From assembly GCA_028281235.1 (NCBI GenBank), contig JANQKG010000014.1:186001-250000 (forward strand): a stretch of 64,000 nt of DNA, read 5' to 3'. Source of the stretch: Afifellaceae bacterium (GTDB taxonomy: Bacteria; Pseudomonadota; Alphaproteobacteria; Rhizobiales; Afifellaceae). Below the pieces are notes generated by a model. That model was not told where the DNA came from and ran no database searches. It saw only the letters and a list, made by a program, of their open reading frames with translations. Below, piece after piece: positions 9,409 through 19,772 of this stretch (positions are counted from its first letter, which is position 1; each line of letters begins with the position of its first letter). A program made the position numbers and the translations under genes.

Positions 9409-10188
9409 ATGTTAGGGACGATTGCGAAGCCTTGTCGACAGGCCATTGTCATCCTGAGCGTTCCAGTCGTCTGCTTCTCCCTGGCAACCGCAACTCATGC
9501 ACAAGAACTGCGCATCGCAACCGAGGGGTACTACGCGCCCTTCAACTATGTCGACGATTCCGGTGCTCTTGCCGGGTTCGATATCGACATCGCCAACGCG
9601 CTTTGCACAGTCATGGAGGTCACCTGCACATTCGTCCAGAATGACTGGGACGCCCTGATCCCCGGGTTGATTGCCAACGACTACGACGTGATCGTCGCCT
9701 CAATGTCGATCACTCCCGAACGCCAAGAACAGGTGGCGTTCAGCTTGCCATACTACTCAAATATGCTGAGCTTTGTCGGCAGGCGCGACAGCGGCCTGGA
9801 AATCTCCGAGGCAGCGCTCAATGGGAAGACCATAGGTGCTCAACGCAGCACCGTCAGCTCGGAATATCTTGAGACGACCTATGCCGACATCGTCACGATC
9901 CAGCTTTACGATTCCCAGGATCAAGCACTCTCAGACTTGATGAACGGTACACTTGACCTTGTACTGAGTGACAACTTGCCTACTTACGCTTGGCTGCAGA
10001 GCGAAGCAGGCAGCGGGTATGAATTCATCGGCGAGTTTATCGACATCAATGACCGTATCGCGATCGCTGCGCGAAAAACTGAGGGAGACCTCATCAATAA
10101 TCTCAATGATGCTCTGATCGAGATCATCGAGAACGGCGCCTATCAAGAAGTAAACGCTAAATACTTCCCGTTCTCCATATATTTCTAA
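9409..10188 (+). CDS. Amino-acid-type periplasmic binding protein (orphan, linked to the sensor kinase)
   Basis: A 259-residue solute-binding protein of family 3 (polar amino acids; Lys/Arg/Orn and glutamine type). The N-terminal signal peptide ends ...SLATATHAQ, followed by the family start ELRIATEGYYAPFNYVDD. I chose ATG 9409 because GGGGAAGGG lies just upstream and the signal peptide begins there; an earlier in-frame start at 9301 adds a non-signal tail. No ABC permease or ATPase gene is adjacent. Four bases downstream comes the GTG start of a hybrid histidine kinase with a large periplasmic domain. The binding protein therefore probably acts as ligand receptor for that kinase rather than for transport, as TorT does for TorS. 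Confidence 0.85.
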   Translation: MLGTIAKPCRQAIVILSVPVVCFSLATATHAQELRIATEGYYAPFNYVDDSGALAGFDIDIANALCTVMEVTCTFVQNDWDALIPGLIANDYDVIVASMSITPERQEQVAFSLPYYSNMLSFVGRRDSGLEISEAALNGKTIGAQRSTVSSEYLETTYADIVTIQLYDSQDQALSDLMNGTLDLVLSDNLPTYAWLQSEAGSGYEFIGEFIDINDRIAIAARKTEGDLINNLNDALIEIIENGAYQEVNAKYFPFSIYF

Positions 10189-10192
10189 AAAA

Positions 10193-13425
<3,233 letters not shown>

Positions 13426-13429
<4 letters not shown>

Positions 13430-13815
13430 CCTCCGATCTCATTGACCCCGATCTCATTGACCCCGATCTCATTGACATTGCCGCACTTGCCAAACTCAAG
13501 GACATGATCGGCGGAGACACCAAAGATCTCGCCGAGTTGGTCGACGACTTCGTGGCCGGGTTTCCGCAGCAGATTGAGTTGATGCACAAGCAGGCAACCG
13601 ATCAGGAATGGGGCTCATTGAGGATCACGTCACATAGTAGCAAATCAAATGCGCGCGACATGGGGGCGGCCTCGCTTTCGGCGCTCTGTGCGGAGCTGGA
13701 ATTGCAGTGCAAGAGCGGAACGCCTGTCGAGCCTACGCGTCAAATCTTCGAGATTGAGAAAGCGGGTCTGGCCGCTATCGATGCGTTGAAGGACTTGGAC
13801 CTGGAGAATGTCTAA
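13426..13815 (+). CDS. Hpt (histidine phosphotransfer) protein
   Basis: A 129-residue free-standing Hpt protein. His70 in the segment SHSSKSNARDMGA occupies the phospho-acceptor position of the family motif (HxxK). The helical segments LAELVDDFVAGFPQQIELMH and ASLSALCAELELQCK match the four-helix bundle. ATG 13426 overlaps the kinase stop (ATGA), so it is co-translated. It should carry phosphate from the kinase receivers to the receiver encoded next, whose gene begins inside this gene's end (13808). The N-terminus holds three copies of DLIDP-like sequence produced by a 15-base tandem repeat. Confidence 0.88.
13435..13476. repeat. 15-base tandem repeat in the Hpt gene
   Basis: The unit GATCTCATTGACCCC is present in two perfect copies (13435-13449, 13450-13464) and a partial third (13465-13476). 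It encodes DLIDP repeats at residues 4-17 of the Hpt protein, ahead of its helical bundle. The unit is in frame, so copy-number slippage would lengthen or shorten the N-terminus without breaking the gene. Confidence 0.85.
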
Positions 13816-14929
13816 AAGTCCCGCCACCGAAGTTCTGGTCGTTGACGACAACCGCTTGAACAGAAAGAAGCTCAAACTAGCGGTCGAAAAGCTAGGCTAT
13901 ACGGCTGAAACGGCTGAAGACGGCGCTGAGGCGCTCAAGAGGCTGTTCCAAGGGCAAGTCGACGTCGTTCTCTTGGATCTTTTGATGCCAAAGATGGATG
14001 GGTTTGAAGTGCTTGGGCGCGCTAAGGCCGATCCGGATCTCCGAGACACCCCAATAATTGTGATCTCAGACCTTGAAGGCGAGCCGGAAAGTGTCTCGCG
14101 CGCAATCGAACTCGGGGCGGAGGATTTCCTGCCCAAGGGATTCGACCCGGTCATCCTGAACGCCCGCCTGGTGGCGAGCCTGCGAAAAAAGCAATTCAGA
14201 GACCAGGAGCTTCAATATTTCCGCCGGATCAACACGCTGACCGACGCAGCGGCTGAAATTGAGGCTGGGCAGTTTGATGAAAGCAACCTTGCTGCACTGG
14301 ATGCCGAGGCTCAGACGAAAGACCCGATCGGCCGTCTCGCCATGGTGTTCCAGGGTATGGCCAAGGAGATTCACGCGCGCGAATTGCGGCTCCTGGAGCG
14401 CATATTGTTGCTGCAAGGCAGTCTCTTGCTCGCGCTCGTCGCGGCATCATCGGGGCTCACGCCCTCATTGTCGCGCATGGCGGCCGGGCTAGGGTCCAAG
14501 CCATTTGGCATGGCAGTCTGGGTCGACTTCTTTGCCGCTGCAATTTGCCTGGCGGTCGTCCTCACCCGCGGGGGCATTCCCAAGCTCACCCGTGCGGATT
14601 GTCTGTTTTTTGCCGCCTGGGCGTTTCTAGTCGGCATCGTGCAGCATGTCACCGTTTTCACTTTTGCTGCACATGTCGAGGCCACATATCTGACGATGAT
14701 CATGGCGCTGGAAAGCCTCTTGGTCTTCTGTTTCGCCGCCATGACTCGAATGGAGCGTACTTCGCTCCGGCGAATCCTTGGCCTGCTGGTTGGCTTCTTT
14801 GGAATTGGGACCGGTCTTTTTTCGCGACTTCAAGGGGAAGGCAGCACTGACGATTTGTGGCTGATTGGTGCTCTCTTGTTGCCCCTCGTCTTCGCTGTCG
14901 AGACTGTTGCGCTTGTCTTGATCCAATAG
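13808..14929 (+). CDS. Receiver domain fused to EamA/DMT transporter, N-terminal part
   Basis: 373 residues. Residues 1-125 form a CheY-like receiver with acidic pocket Asp13/Asp14, phospho-acceptor Asp57 (LLDLLMPKMDG) and Lys110. Residues 125-195 form a HAMP-like signalling helix (DPIGRLAMVFQGMAKEIHAR). From about 196 the hydrophobic segments LLLALVAASSGL..., FFAAAICLAVVLT and so on form the first EamA (drug/metabolite transporter) repeat. The frame hits TAG at 14927-14929 inside the second EamA repeat, which continues in another frame to 15297. The gene overlaps the Hpt gene by 8 bases. Read as designed, phosphorylation would gate or tune a membrane exporter directly. I know no characterised example. 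Confidence 0.8.
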   Translation: MSKSPATEVLVVDDNRLNRKKLKLAVEKLGYTAETAEDGAEALKRLFQGQVDVVLLDLLMPKMDGFEVLGRAKADPDLRDTPIIVISDLEGEPESVSRAIELGAEDFLPKGFDPVILNARLVASLRKKQFRDQELQYFRRINTLTDAAAEIEAGQFDESNLAALDAEAQTKDPIGRLAMVFQGMAKEIHARELRLLERILLLQGSLLLALVAASSGLTPSLSRMAAGLGSKPFGMAVWVDFFAAAICLAVVLTRGGIPKLTRADCLFFAAWAFLVGIVQHVTVFTFAAHVEATYLTMIMALESLLVFCFAAMTRMERTSLRRILGLLVGFFGIGTGLFSRLQGEGSTDDLWLIGALLLPLVFAVETVALVLIQ

Positions 14930-15297
14930 CGGCTGTCGGGTTGATGTTCTCCTTCTCCATCGTCTTTGCTGTGCCGCTTGCTTGGCTCAGTGGACAATGG
15001 GTATTGCCGAGCCAACTGATTGCCCCCCTGGGTTTGGTCATTCTCCTGCTGGCTTTGGCCTCAATTGCCGCAAATGTCGCCTTTGTTTACCTGTTGGACC
15101 TCTCAGGGGCCGTCTTCTCAAGCCAGGCCGCCTATGTCACCGCCCTCGCCGGGATCGTCTGGGGTATGCTGCTCTTAGGCGAACGCCTGAACGTCTTTGC
15201 TTGGGCCGCCATCGCATTGGTGCTTATGGGGATGTACCTGGTCGAAACAAAAGGATGGCAGCACTCAATCAAGATCAAGAGGCAGTATCGGGGCTAG
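14908..15297 (+). pseudogene. Second half of the receiver-EamA transporter, out of frame
   Basis: In the +1 frame the sequence runs ...LDPIAAVGLMFSFSIVFAVPL and on to ...TALAGIVWGMLLLGERL and LVLMGMYLVETKG. This is a well-preserved second EamA repeat with the conserved GxLLLGE segment near its end. It completes the transporter begun at 13808, but the join at about 14905-14929 requires a frame change, and a few residues of the usual loop before LDP appear missing. This looks like a small deletion. No good ribosome-binding site precedes the internal ATG at 14944, so independent translation is unlikely. A sequencing error is also possible. Confidence 0.75.
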
Positions 15298-15576
15298 AGC
15301 ATCGGCAAGCGGTTCGCCGCAGCGCCCCACCTCCCCCTTGCGGGGAGGTCGAAGTTTGCGAAGCCGAAGGCGCCGGAAACTTCGGGTGGGGGTACAGCCA
15401 CCGGAGATAATCGCTCACCCCCACCCGAAAACCGGCGTCGCGTCCGCCTTCGCCCTTCGGGCTCGGCGACAAGCCGCTCCTTGGTTTTCGACCTCCCCGC
15501 AAGAGGGAGGTTAGGGTCCGTGCTCGCCTCATGTGCGCGTGACATTGATTCAATCAGAATGGAAACAGCTCTAAAC
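15294..15576. repeat. Composite palindromic repeat element
   Basis: The gap after the transporter gene is almost entirely inverted repeats. Outer arms: CCTCCCCCTTGCGGGGAGGT (15330-15349) and its near-complement CCTCCCCGCAAGAGGGAGGT, ending near 15511. Inner arms: TTCGGGTGGGGGT (15381-15393) and ACCCCCACCCGAA (15417-15429). The whole is bounded by TAGAGC near 15296 and GCTCTA near 15570, with AATCAGAATGG at 15552-15562 as also seen at 32630-32640. It behaves like a dispersed repeat nested in another repeat. No gene is visible inside it. Confidence 0.75.
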
Positions 15577-15598
15577 GCCTCCTTCGAGGCCTCGCTTC

Positions 15599-16540
15599 TC
15601 AGTTCCTCGAAGCGACCGCGCCTGCCCGTGCGGCGGCCTCGGCAATCACCGGCACGAGCTCTTTGTGTTTCTGGAACATCAAGGCCAACCCGGCCTGACC
15701 CATCACGTCAAACTCCATCCAGGGATAGGCAGTCGCGAGTCTTGAAAGCGCGCTAAAATCCATGGTGGGATCTTCTTTACCTAGAAAAATCCGCACCGGA
15801 ACGTGGCGAGTCGCCATGACCTGATCGCTCCAATCCTTCTGGAAGGCGACGTATTCCATGGTGAAGGCTCGGGCGGCATTGGTCGACTTACCAGCCATCA
15901 AGCTGATATTTGCCACGAGGACTTGCTTCATCTCGTCCACTTCGAGAAGAGCGAGATCCGATGGCGAGTCCCTGCACAATTGGCGGAGCATGGCCTCAGG
16001 ACCGATCTGTTTGCACATCGCCATCACAGCGTTTGAAGCAAACTGGACCAAATGCGGGGCATGACGTGCCGTCGACACAAAAAACCTCTGCCATCGTCCG
16101 ACCCCCACCACGCTCTGTCCACCGGGCAGGCAGGGTCGCGCTCCGACACCGATCAAGTCGGACACGACATCTGGGTGCCTTGCAATCAGATCAGAGGCAA
16201 AGGGAAAGTCGGTACCCTGAACGACATAGGGCAGGCGTGCCATCCCCAAACGCTTCAGGAGGAACAGTGTATCGCCGCTCGCGGTCCCTAAAGGATCAGC
16301 GCTTGGCTTGAGGTCGTCGCTGTGGCCATAGCCGCCCCGGATCGGGCAGATAACGCGAAGATTGTGCTCAAACGCCGACCGGATCATCGAATGTGACCAC
16401 CGCGCCATGCAGGAGCCCATGTGAGAGAACAGGGCCGGGTTTCCACTTTTTGGCCCCATGTCATGATAAGTCAGCGTCCGGCCATCCTGCACTTTTATGG
16501 AGCTGAACGGCTTCCAGACTTCCGCTTCGATCCAGTCGTT
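15599..16540 (-). pseudogene. Alpha/beta-hydrolase half of a LuxR-hydrolase fusion, separated by an in-frame stop
   Basis: About 312 codons follow, in the same frame, directly after the TAA of the LuxR gene (16543-16541). They begin NDWIEAEVWKPFSSIKVQDG and continue into an alpha/beta-hydrolase fold (LRVICPIRGGYGHSD, then MEFDVMGQAG near the end). A GTG at 16492 is the only possible restart. The nucleophile elbow reads VVQGTDFPFA, so the serine of GxSxG is replaced. As in related LuxR/hydrolase fusions, the domain may bind rather than hydrolyse a ligand. It is probably untranslated unless the stop is read through. Confidence 0.75.
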
Positions 16541-17398
16541 TTAAATCGTAGGCGCGGCGAGCTGTACAGTCTCCGTCCGCCCTTCACTGCTTGCTGGGAA
16601 CTCGCCGAGTGTCATCACCACGCGGACAATGTCTGTCTGGGAGCGCAGATTCATCTTGCTGAGGATTGACTTGATCTGCCCCCTAACCGTTCCCTCGCTG
16701 GTCTTACGCATTGCAGCGATGGACTTGGTGTCATGTCCTTCGACCAGCAAGCGTACGACACTTTGCTCTGCGACCGTGAGTTTGAATACACCGTTCAGGA
16801 GAGCATCGATGGTCTCGCGCCAATGAAAATGGTTCGAAACGATCAGCGCTGCCAGGCCACTTTCCAGTGTGTGAGTCATGCAAGTCACGCGAAACAGCAC
16901 ACTGCCGGCTTTGTCGGCCAGATCAGCCTTCAGCAATTTCTCCGAATGCCCGGGGTGACCGAAGACATCTTCAACGGTTCGGACGAGCGCCACCCGCATC
17001 TCCGCAGGCACCGCAAGCCGATCCAAACGATCGCCTGCCTTAACGCGGAAGGTCGCAAAAGCACCTGGATTACAGGCCTCGACCACGAGCGATCTGCCGA
17101 CAATGAAAGCGGCGATCCTGTCATAGGGCTGCAAATACTGCGCGAGATCAATCTCTGTGCTCTCGCCACGCTGCAGGATTGATTGGGCACGCTCAAGATG
17201 TGTTTGGTAAGATGCAACTTGTTCTGCGATGCCGGCATTTTGGGAGTCTTCAAAATGCTCTGCCAGTCCACTCGTATGCCAGAATTCGATGAAGTCATCG
17301 AGCGCAGACGGCTCTAGCGCGACTTGGTAGATGCGATCAACGATGAGATCGTGATCAATTTCCAGAGCCTCTTGGTTCTGCTTAGTCACGCCTCCCAT
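16541..17398 (-). CDS. LuxR-family regulator, truncated before its hydrolase domain
   Basis: 285 residues. The C-terminal LuxR helix-turn-helix reads KLTVAEQSVVRLLVEGHDTK, then SIAAMRKTSEGTVRGQIKSI, near residues 205-250. The preceding 200 residues are an uncharacterised sensor region. ORFs in this arrangement normally continue into an alpha/beta-hydrolase domain. Here a single TAA ends the frame, and the hydrolase domain follows immediately in the same frame (to 15599). The DNA-binding part may still be made as a truncated protein. No adjacent autoinducer synthase gene is visible. Start ATG 17398 is the first in frame. Confidence 0.8.
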   Translation of the reverse strand: MGGVTKQNQEALEIDHDLIVDRIYQVALEPSALDDFIEFWHTSGLAEHFEDSQNAGIAEQVASYQTHLERAQSILQRGESTEIDLAQYLQPYDRIAAFIVGRSLVVEACNPGAFATFRVKAGDRLDRLAVPAEMRVALVRTVEDVFGHPGHSEKLLKADLADKAGSVLFRVTCMTHTLESGLAALIVSNHFHWRETIDALLNGVFKLTVAEQSVVRLLVEGHDTKSIAAMRKTSEGTVRGQIKSILSKMNLRSQTDIVRVVMTLGEFPASSEGRTETVQLAAPTI

Positions 17399-17947
17399 GC
17401 GCCTGAATCTTGCCCCTTTCTCATCGAAAGCGCCAGTATTGAGAGCACTGACGTGGACTATGCGTCGGTAACATCGGCCAGCGGTCCGAGCGACTAAGCA
17501 GAATTTCGCTTACGTCGACTACTAGCTGAGGGAGAGCCTATGAGCAACTTGCCTGCTGTAGTTGATGATTGGGCAACTCAACTTCTAGGCCGCTATGCGG
17601 AAACAAATTCAGGCTTTTCGCACTTGCGGCGAGCGGTCGTAATCTGCCCAACCTGCAGGTTCAGAGCCGAAGCCTGCCAAGAGCCACCTGAATGCCTGCG
17701 TCCTCAAAAGACACAGCGCAATCTCGCGCGTGCAGCGAATGTCCGTTCTCCGCCCGTACAGATCGTTGGATGCGGCACACCGAGTGTCTCAAGCGGATCA
17801 AAAAAGCCACTTAGAGTCTAAACCGCGGTTCGCATTCATAGGCCAAACGGCGCGGCCCGAAGCTGAACTCGCTTCCATACAGTCCAAGAAGCCTTCACAA
17901 CACATCGTCAGGCAGCCGGACTGCGGCAAAGGCGATGGGGTCCGTCG
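17399..17947. other. Intergenic region with no convincing gene
   Basis: 549 bases between the LuxR-type gene and an SDR stop. An open frame at 17540-17821 (+) starts MSNLPAVVDDWATQLLGRY after a good GAGGGAG ribosome-binding site. After about 35 residues it loses protein-like character (Cys-, Pro- and Arg-rich), so it may be the 5' stump of a lost gene. No RNA gene or strong terminator is visible. Confidence 0.4.
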
Positions 17948-18724
17948 CTACTGGCCGGCGATCAGACCGCCGTCCACACAGATTTTGGAGCCGGTGATGT
18001 AGGCGGCCTGGCGGCTGGACAGGAAGGCGGCAGCTGCGCCGAACTCTTCCGGTGTGCCGTATCGGCCGACCGGAATGCGGGCCCGTGACGTGCGTGCCAC
18101 CTCATCGACCGACGTTCCCGTGCGTTCCGCCGCCGCCTCATCGAGTTCCCGCAGCCGGTCGGTGTCGATCCGTCCGGGGAGCAGCATGTTCACAGTCACG
18201 CCTCGGGCAGCGACCTCAGCGGCGAGTGTTTTTGACCACCCAGCGATCGCGCTCCGGATCGCGTTCGACAACGCCAGGTTCGGTATCGGCTGGACAATGC
18301 CTGACGAGCCGACCGTGATGATCCGCCCCCAGCCGCGGGCCGTCATCCCTTCCAGTGCCGCATCGGTGATGGTGAAGAACGGACAGGCCATGTCCGTGAA
18401 GCTGCCCGTCCATGCGGACCTTTGCTGATCGCGCGCCGGCCCGGGCTTTGGACCGCCGCTATTGTTGACCAGAATGTCAATGTCGCCACGCTCTCTCAGT
18501 TCTGCTGCGAAGGCATCGACGGCGTCGAGGTCGGAAAGATCGAGAGCGCGTGCCGTGATCGTCCCGCCACCGGCGGCTGCGCCTGACGCTGCCGGTGCAG
18601 CACCTGATCGTGATACCGCCAATACGGCGACACCTTCGTCGGCGAGCGCGCCGGCAATGGCGGCGCCGAGCCCGCGGCTTGCCCCCAGAACGACGGCCTG
18701 CTTGCCGGAGATACCAAGATCCAT
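17948..18724 (-). CDS. SDR-family protein with altered active site
   Basis: A 258-residue SDR of the 3-oxoacyl-ACP-reductase-like subgroup. The cofactor motif LGASRGLG is at residues 13-20 and the NNSGGPKPG loop follows LVNN. The usual catalytic YxxxK is missing; after SSGIVQPIPN the sequence reads LALSNAIRSA, so neither Tyr nor Lys is in place. This subgroup is widespread but its chemistry is unclear. The start overlaps the stop of the DHDPS-family gene (TGATG), so the two form one operon driven from the promoter near 19.7 kb. Confidence 0.88.
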   Translation of the reverse strand: MDLGISGKQAVVLGASRGLGAAIAGALADEGVAVLAVSRSGAAPAASGAAAGGGTITARALDLSDLDAVDAFAAELRERGDIDILVNNSGGPKPGPARDQQRSAWTGSFTDMACPFFTITDAALEGMTARGWGRIITVGSSGIVQPIPNLALSNAIRSAIAGWSKTLAAEVAARGVTVNMLLPGRIDTDRLRELDEAAAERTGTSVDEVARTSRARIPVGRYGTPEEFGAAAAFLSSRQAAYITGSKICVDGGLIAGQ

Positions 18725-19650
18725 CAGCCCAACTCCTTCAATCGCGCGTCCTGCCGGGAGAGGAGCGCATCGATCTCAGCGATCGCCTCCGGCGGCAGCT
18801 TGTTGCCGGGCCGCCGCAACGTATCGCTTGCGATGATTCCTCGGCGGCAGAGCACGTATTTGCGAACCGCAAGACCCACGCCGGGCTGCTGCTCGTAGCG
18901 CAGAAGCGGCAGGTAGGCGTCAAAGATGTCCCGCGCCCGCGCCATCTCACCGGCGGACGCATGCCGGACGACGTCGACCATCATCTCAGGAAAGCCGAAG
19001 CCCGTCATGGCGCCGTCGGCGCCGCGCGCAACCTCCTCCGGCAGGAACAGGCCACCATTGCCGCACAGGATCGACAGGCGCCGCTGCCCCTCAGCCTCCG
19101 CCTTACGTAGCGCACTGATCTTCGCCAGGCCCGGCCAATCCTCATGTTTCAGGATGGCAACGCTTGGCACGCTCGTGACGATCCGGTTGAGCGCCGCCGC
19201 ACTGATCGTCACATTGGTCGCAAGCGGGAAGTCCTGAAGCACCAGCGGCACGTCGCTCCCTAAAGTCTCCGCCACGAGACTGAAATAGCCGACGATCTGA
19301 TCATCGGTCTTCAGCGTGGAGGGCGGCGCAACCATGACGCCGCCGGCTCCGAGGTCCATGACGGCACGTGTCAGCTCATCGATCGCCGCCAGACCCGGCG
19401 ACGAGACGCCCACGACGACCGGCCGCTCGCCGGCGCGATCAATCACCCGGCGCGCCAGTTCGATGCTCTCCGCCTGGGTGACCTTGGGCGCCTCGCCCAT
19501 CATGCCCAGGATGGTCAATCCGTCGGCCCCGGCCTCGAAGTAGAAATCGACGGCTCGGTCGAGGCTGTCGAAATCGATCGCGCCGTCGTCGGTGAATGGT
19601 GTCACTGCAATAACGAAAACGCCGCGGGTTTCGTTGTCGATCAGCGGCAT
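18724..19650 (-). CDS. Dihydrodipicolinate synthase/N-acetylneuraminate lyase family protein
   Basis: A 308-residue class I (Schiff-base) lyase of the DapA/NanA TIM-barrel family. The predicted Schiff-base Lys168 lies in VAILKHEDWPG, and GMMGEAPKVT matches the GxxGE motif. The segment normally holding the catalytic tyrosine (LYNxP) reads LVLQDFP, so the DHDPS tyrosine is absent. That argues against lysine biosynthesis and for cleavage or dehydration of another keto-acid. It is first in a two-gene operon with the SDR. The GntR-type palindrome at 19713-19722 is about 63 bases upstream. Confidence 0.88.
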   Translation of the reverse strand: MPLIDNETRGVFVIAVTPFTDDGAIDFDSLDRAVDFYFEAGADGLTILGMMGEAPKVTQAESIELARRVIDRAGERPVVVGVSSPGLAAIDELTRAVMDLGAGGVMVAPPSTLKTDDQIVGYFSLVAETLGSDVPLVLQDFPLATNVTISAAALNRIVTSVPSVAILKHEDWPGLAKISALRKAEAEGQRRLSILCGNGGLFLPEEVARGADGAMTGFGFPEMMVDVVRHASAGEMARARDIFDAYLPLLRYEQQPGVGLAVRKYVLCRRGIIASDTLRRPGNKLPPEAIAEIDALLSRQDARLKELG

Positions 19651-19712
19651 GTTGTGCTCCTGCTACATTTGTTCGGGCTCGCGACCGCGCCGTGCTCAAA
19701 CAAATATATCTT

Positions 19713-19722
19713 TGATATGTCA
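19713..19722. promoter_or_regulatory. Putative GntR operator A
   Basis: TGATATGTCA matches the palindrome TGATATATCA at 9 of 10 positions. It lies about 63 bases upstream of the DHDPS-family gene in an AT-rich patch of an otherwise GC-rich region. It is one of six such sites in the 18-49 kb island. Confidence 0.6.
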
Positions 19723-19772
19723 GCTTGCATCGCCAATCGCGTCAGCTCGTCGCTTGCGGCATCCAGCTTCGT

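Noticed and set aside
14944-15297. Independent small membrane protein starting at ATG 14944
   Set aside because: There is no ribosome-binding site, and the sequence is the continuation of the EamA domain from the preceding frame; it is better read as the second part of a broken gene.
17540-17821. 93-codon plus-strand gene with a good ribosome-binding site
   Set aside because: Only the first 35 residues look protein-like; the rest is low-quality open frame. Kept only as a possible remnant in the intergenic note.
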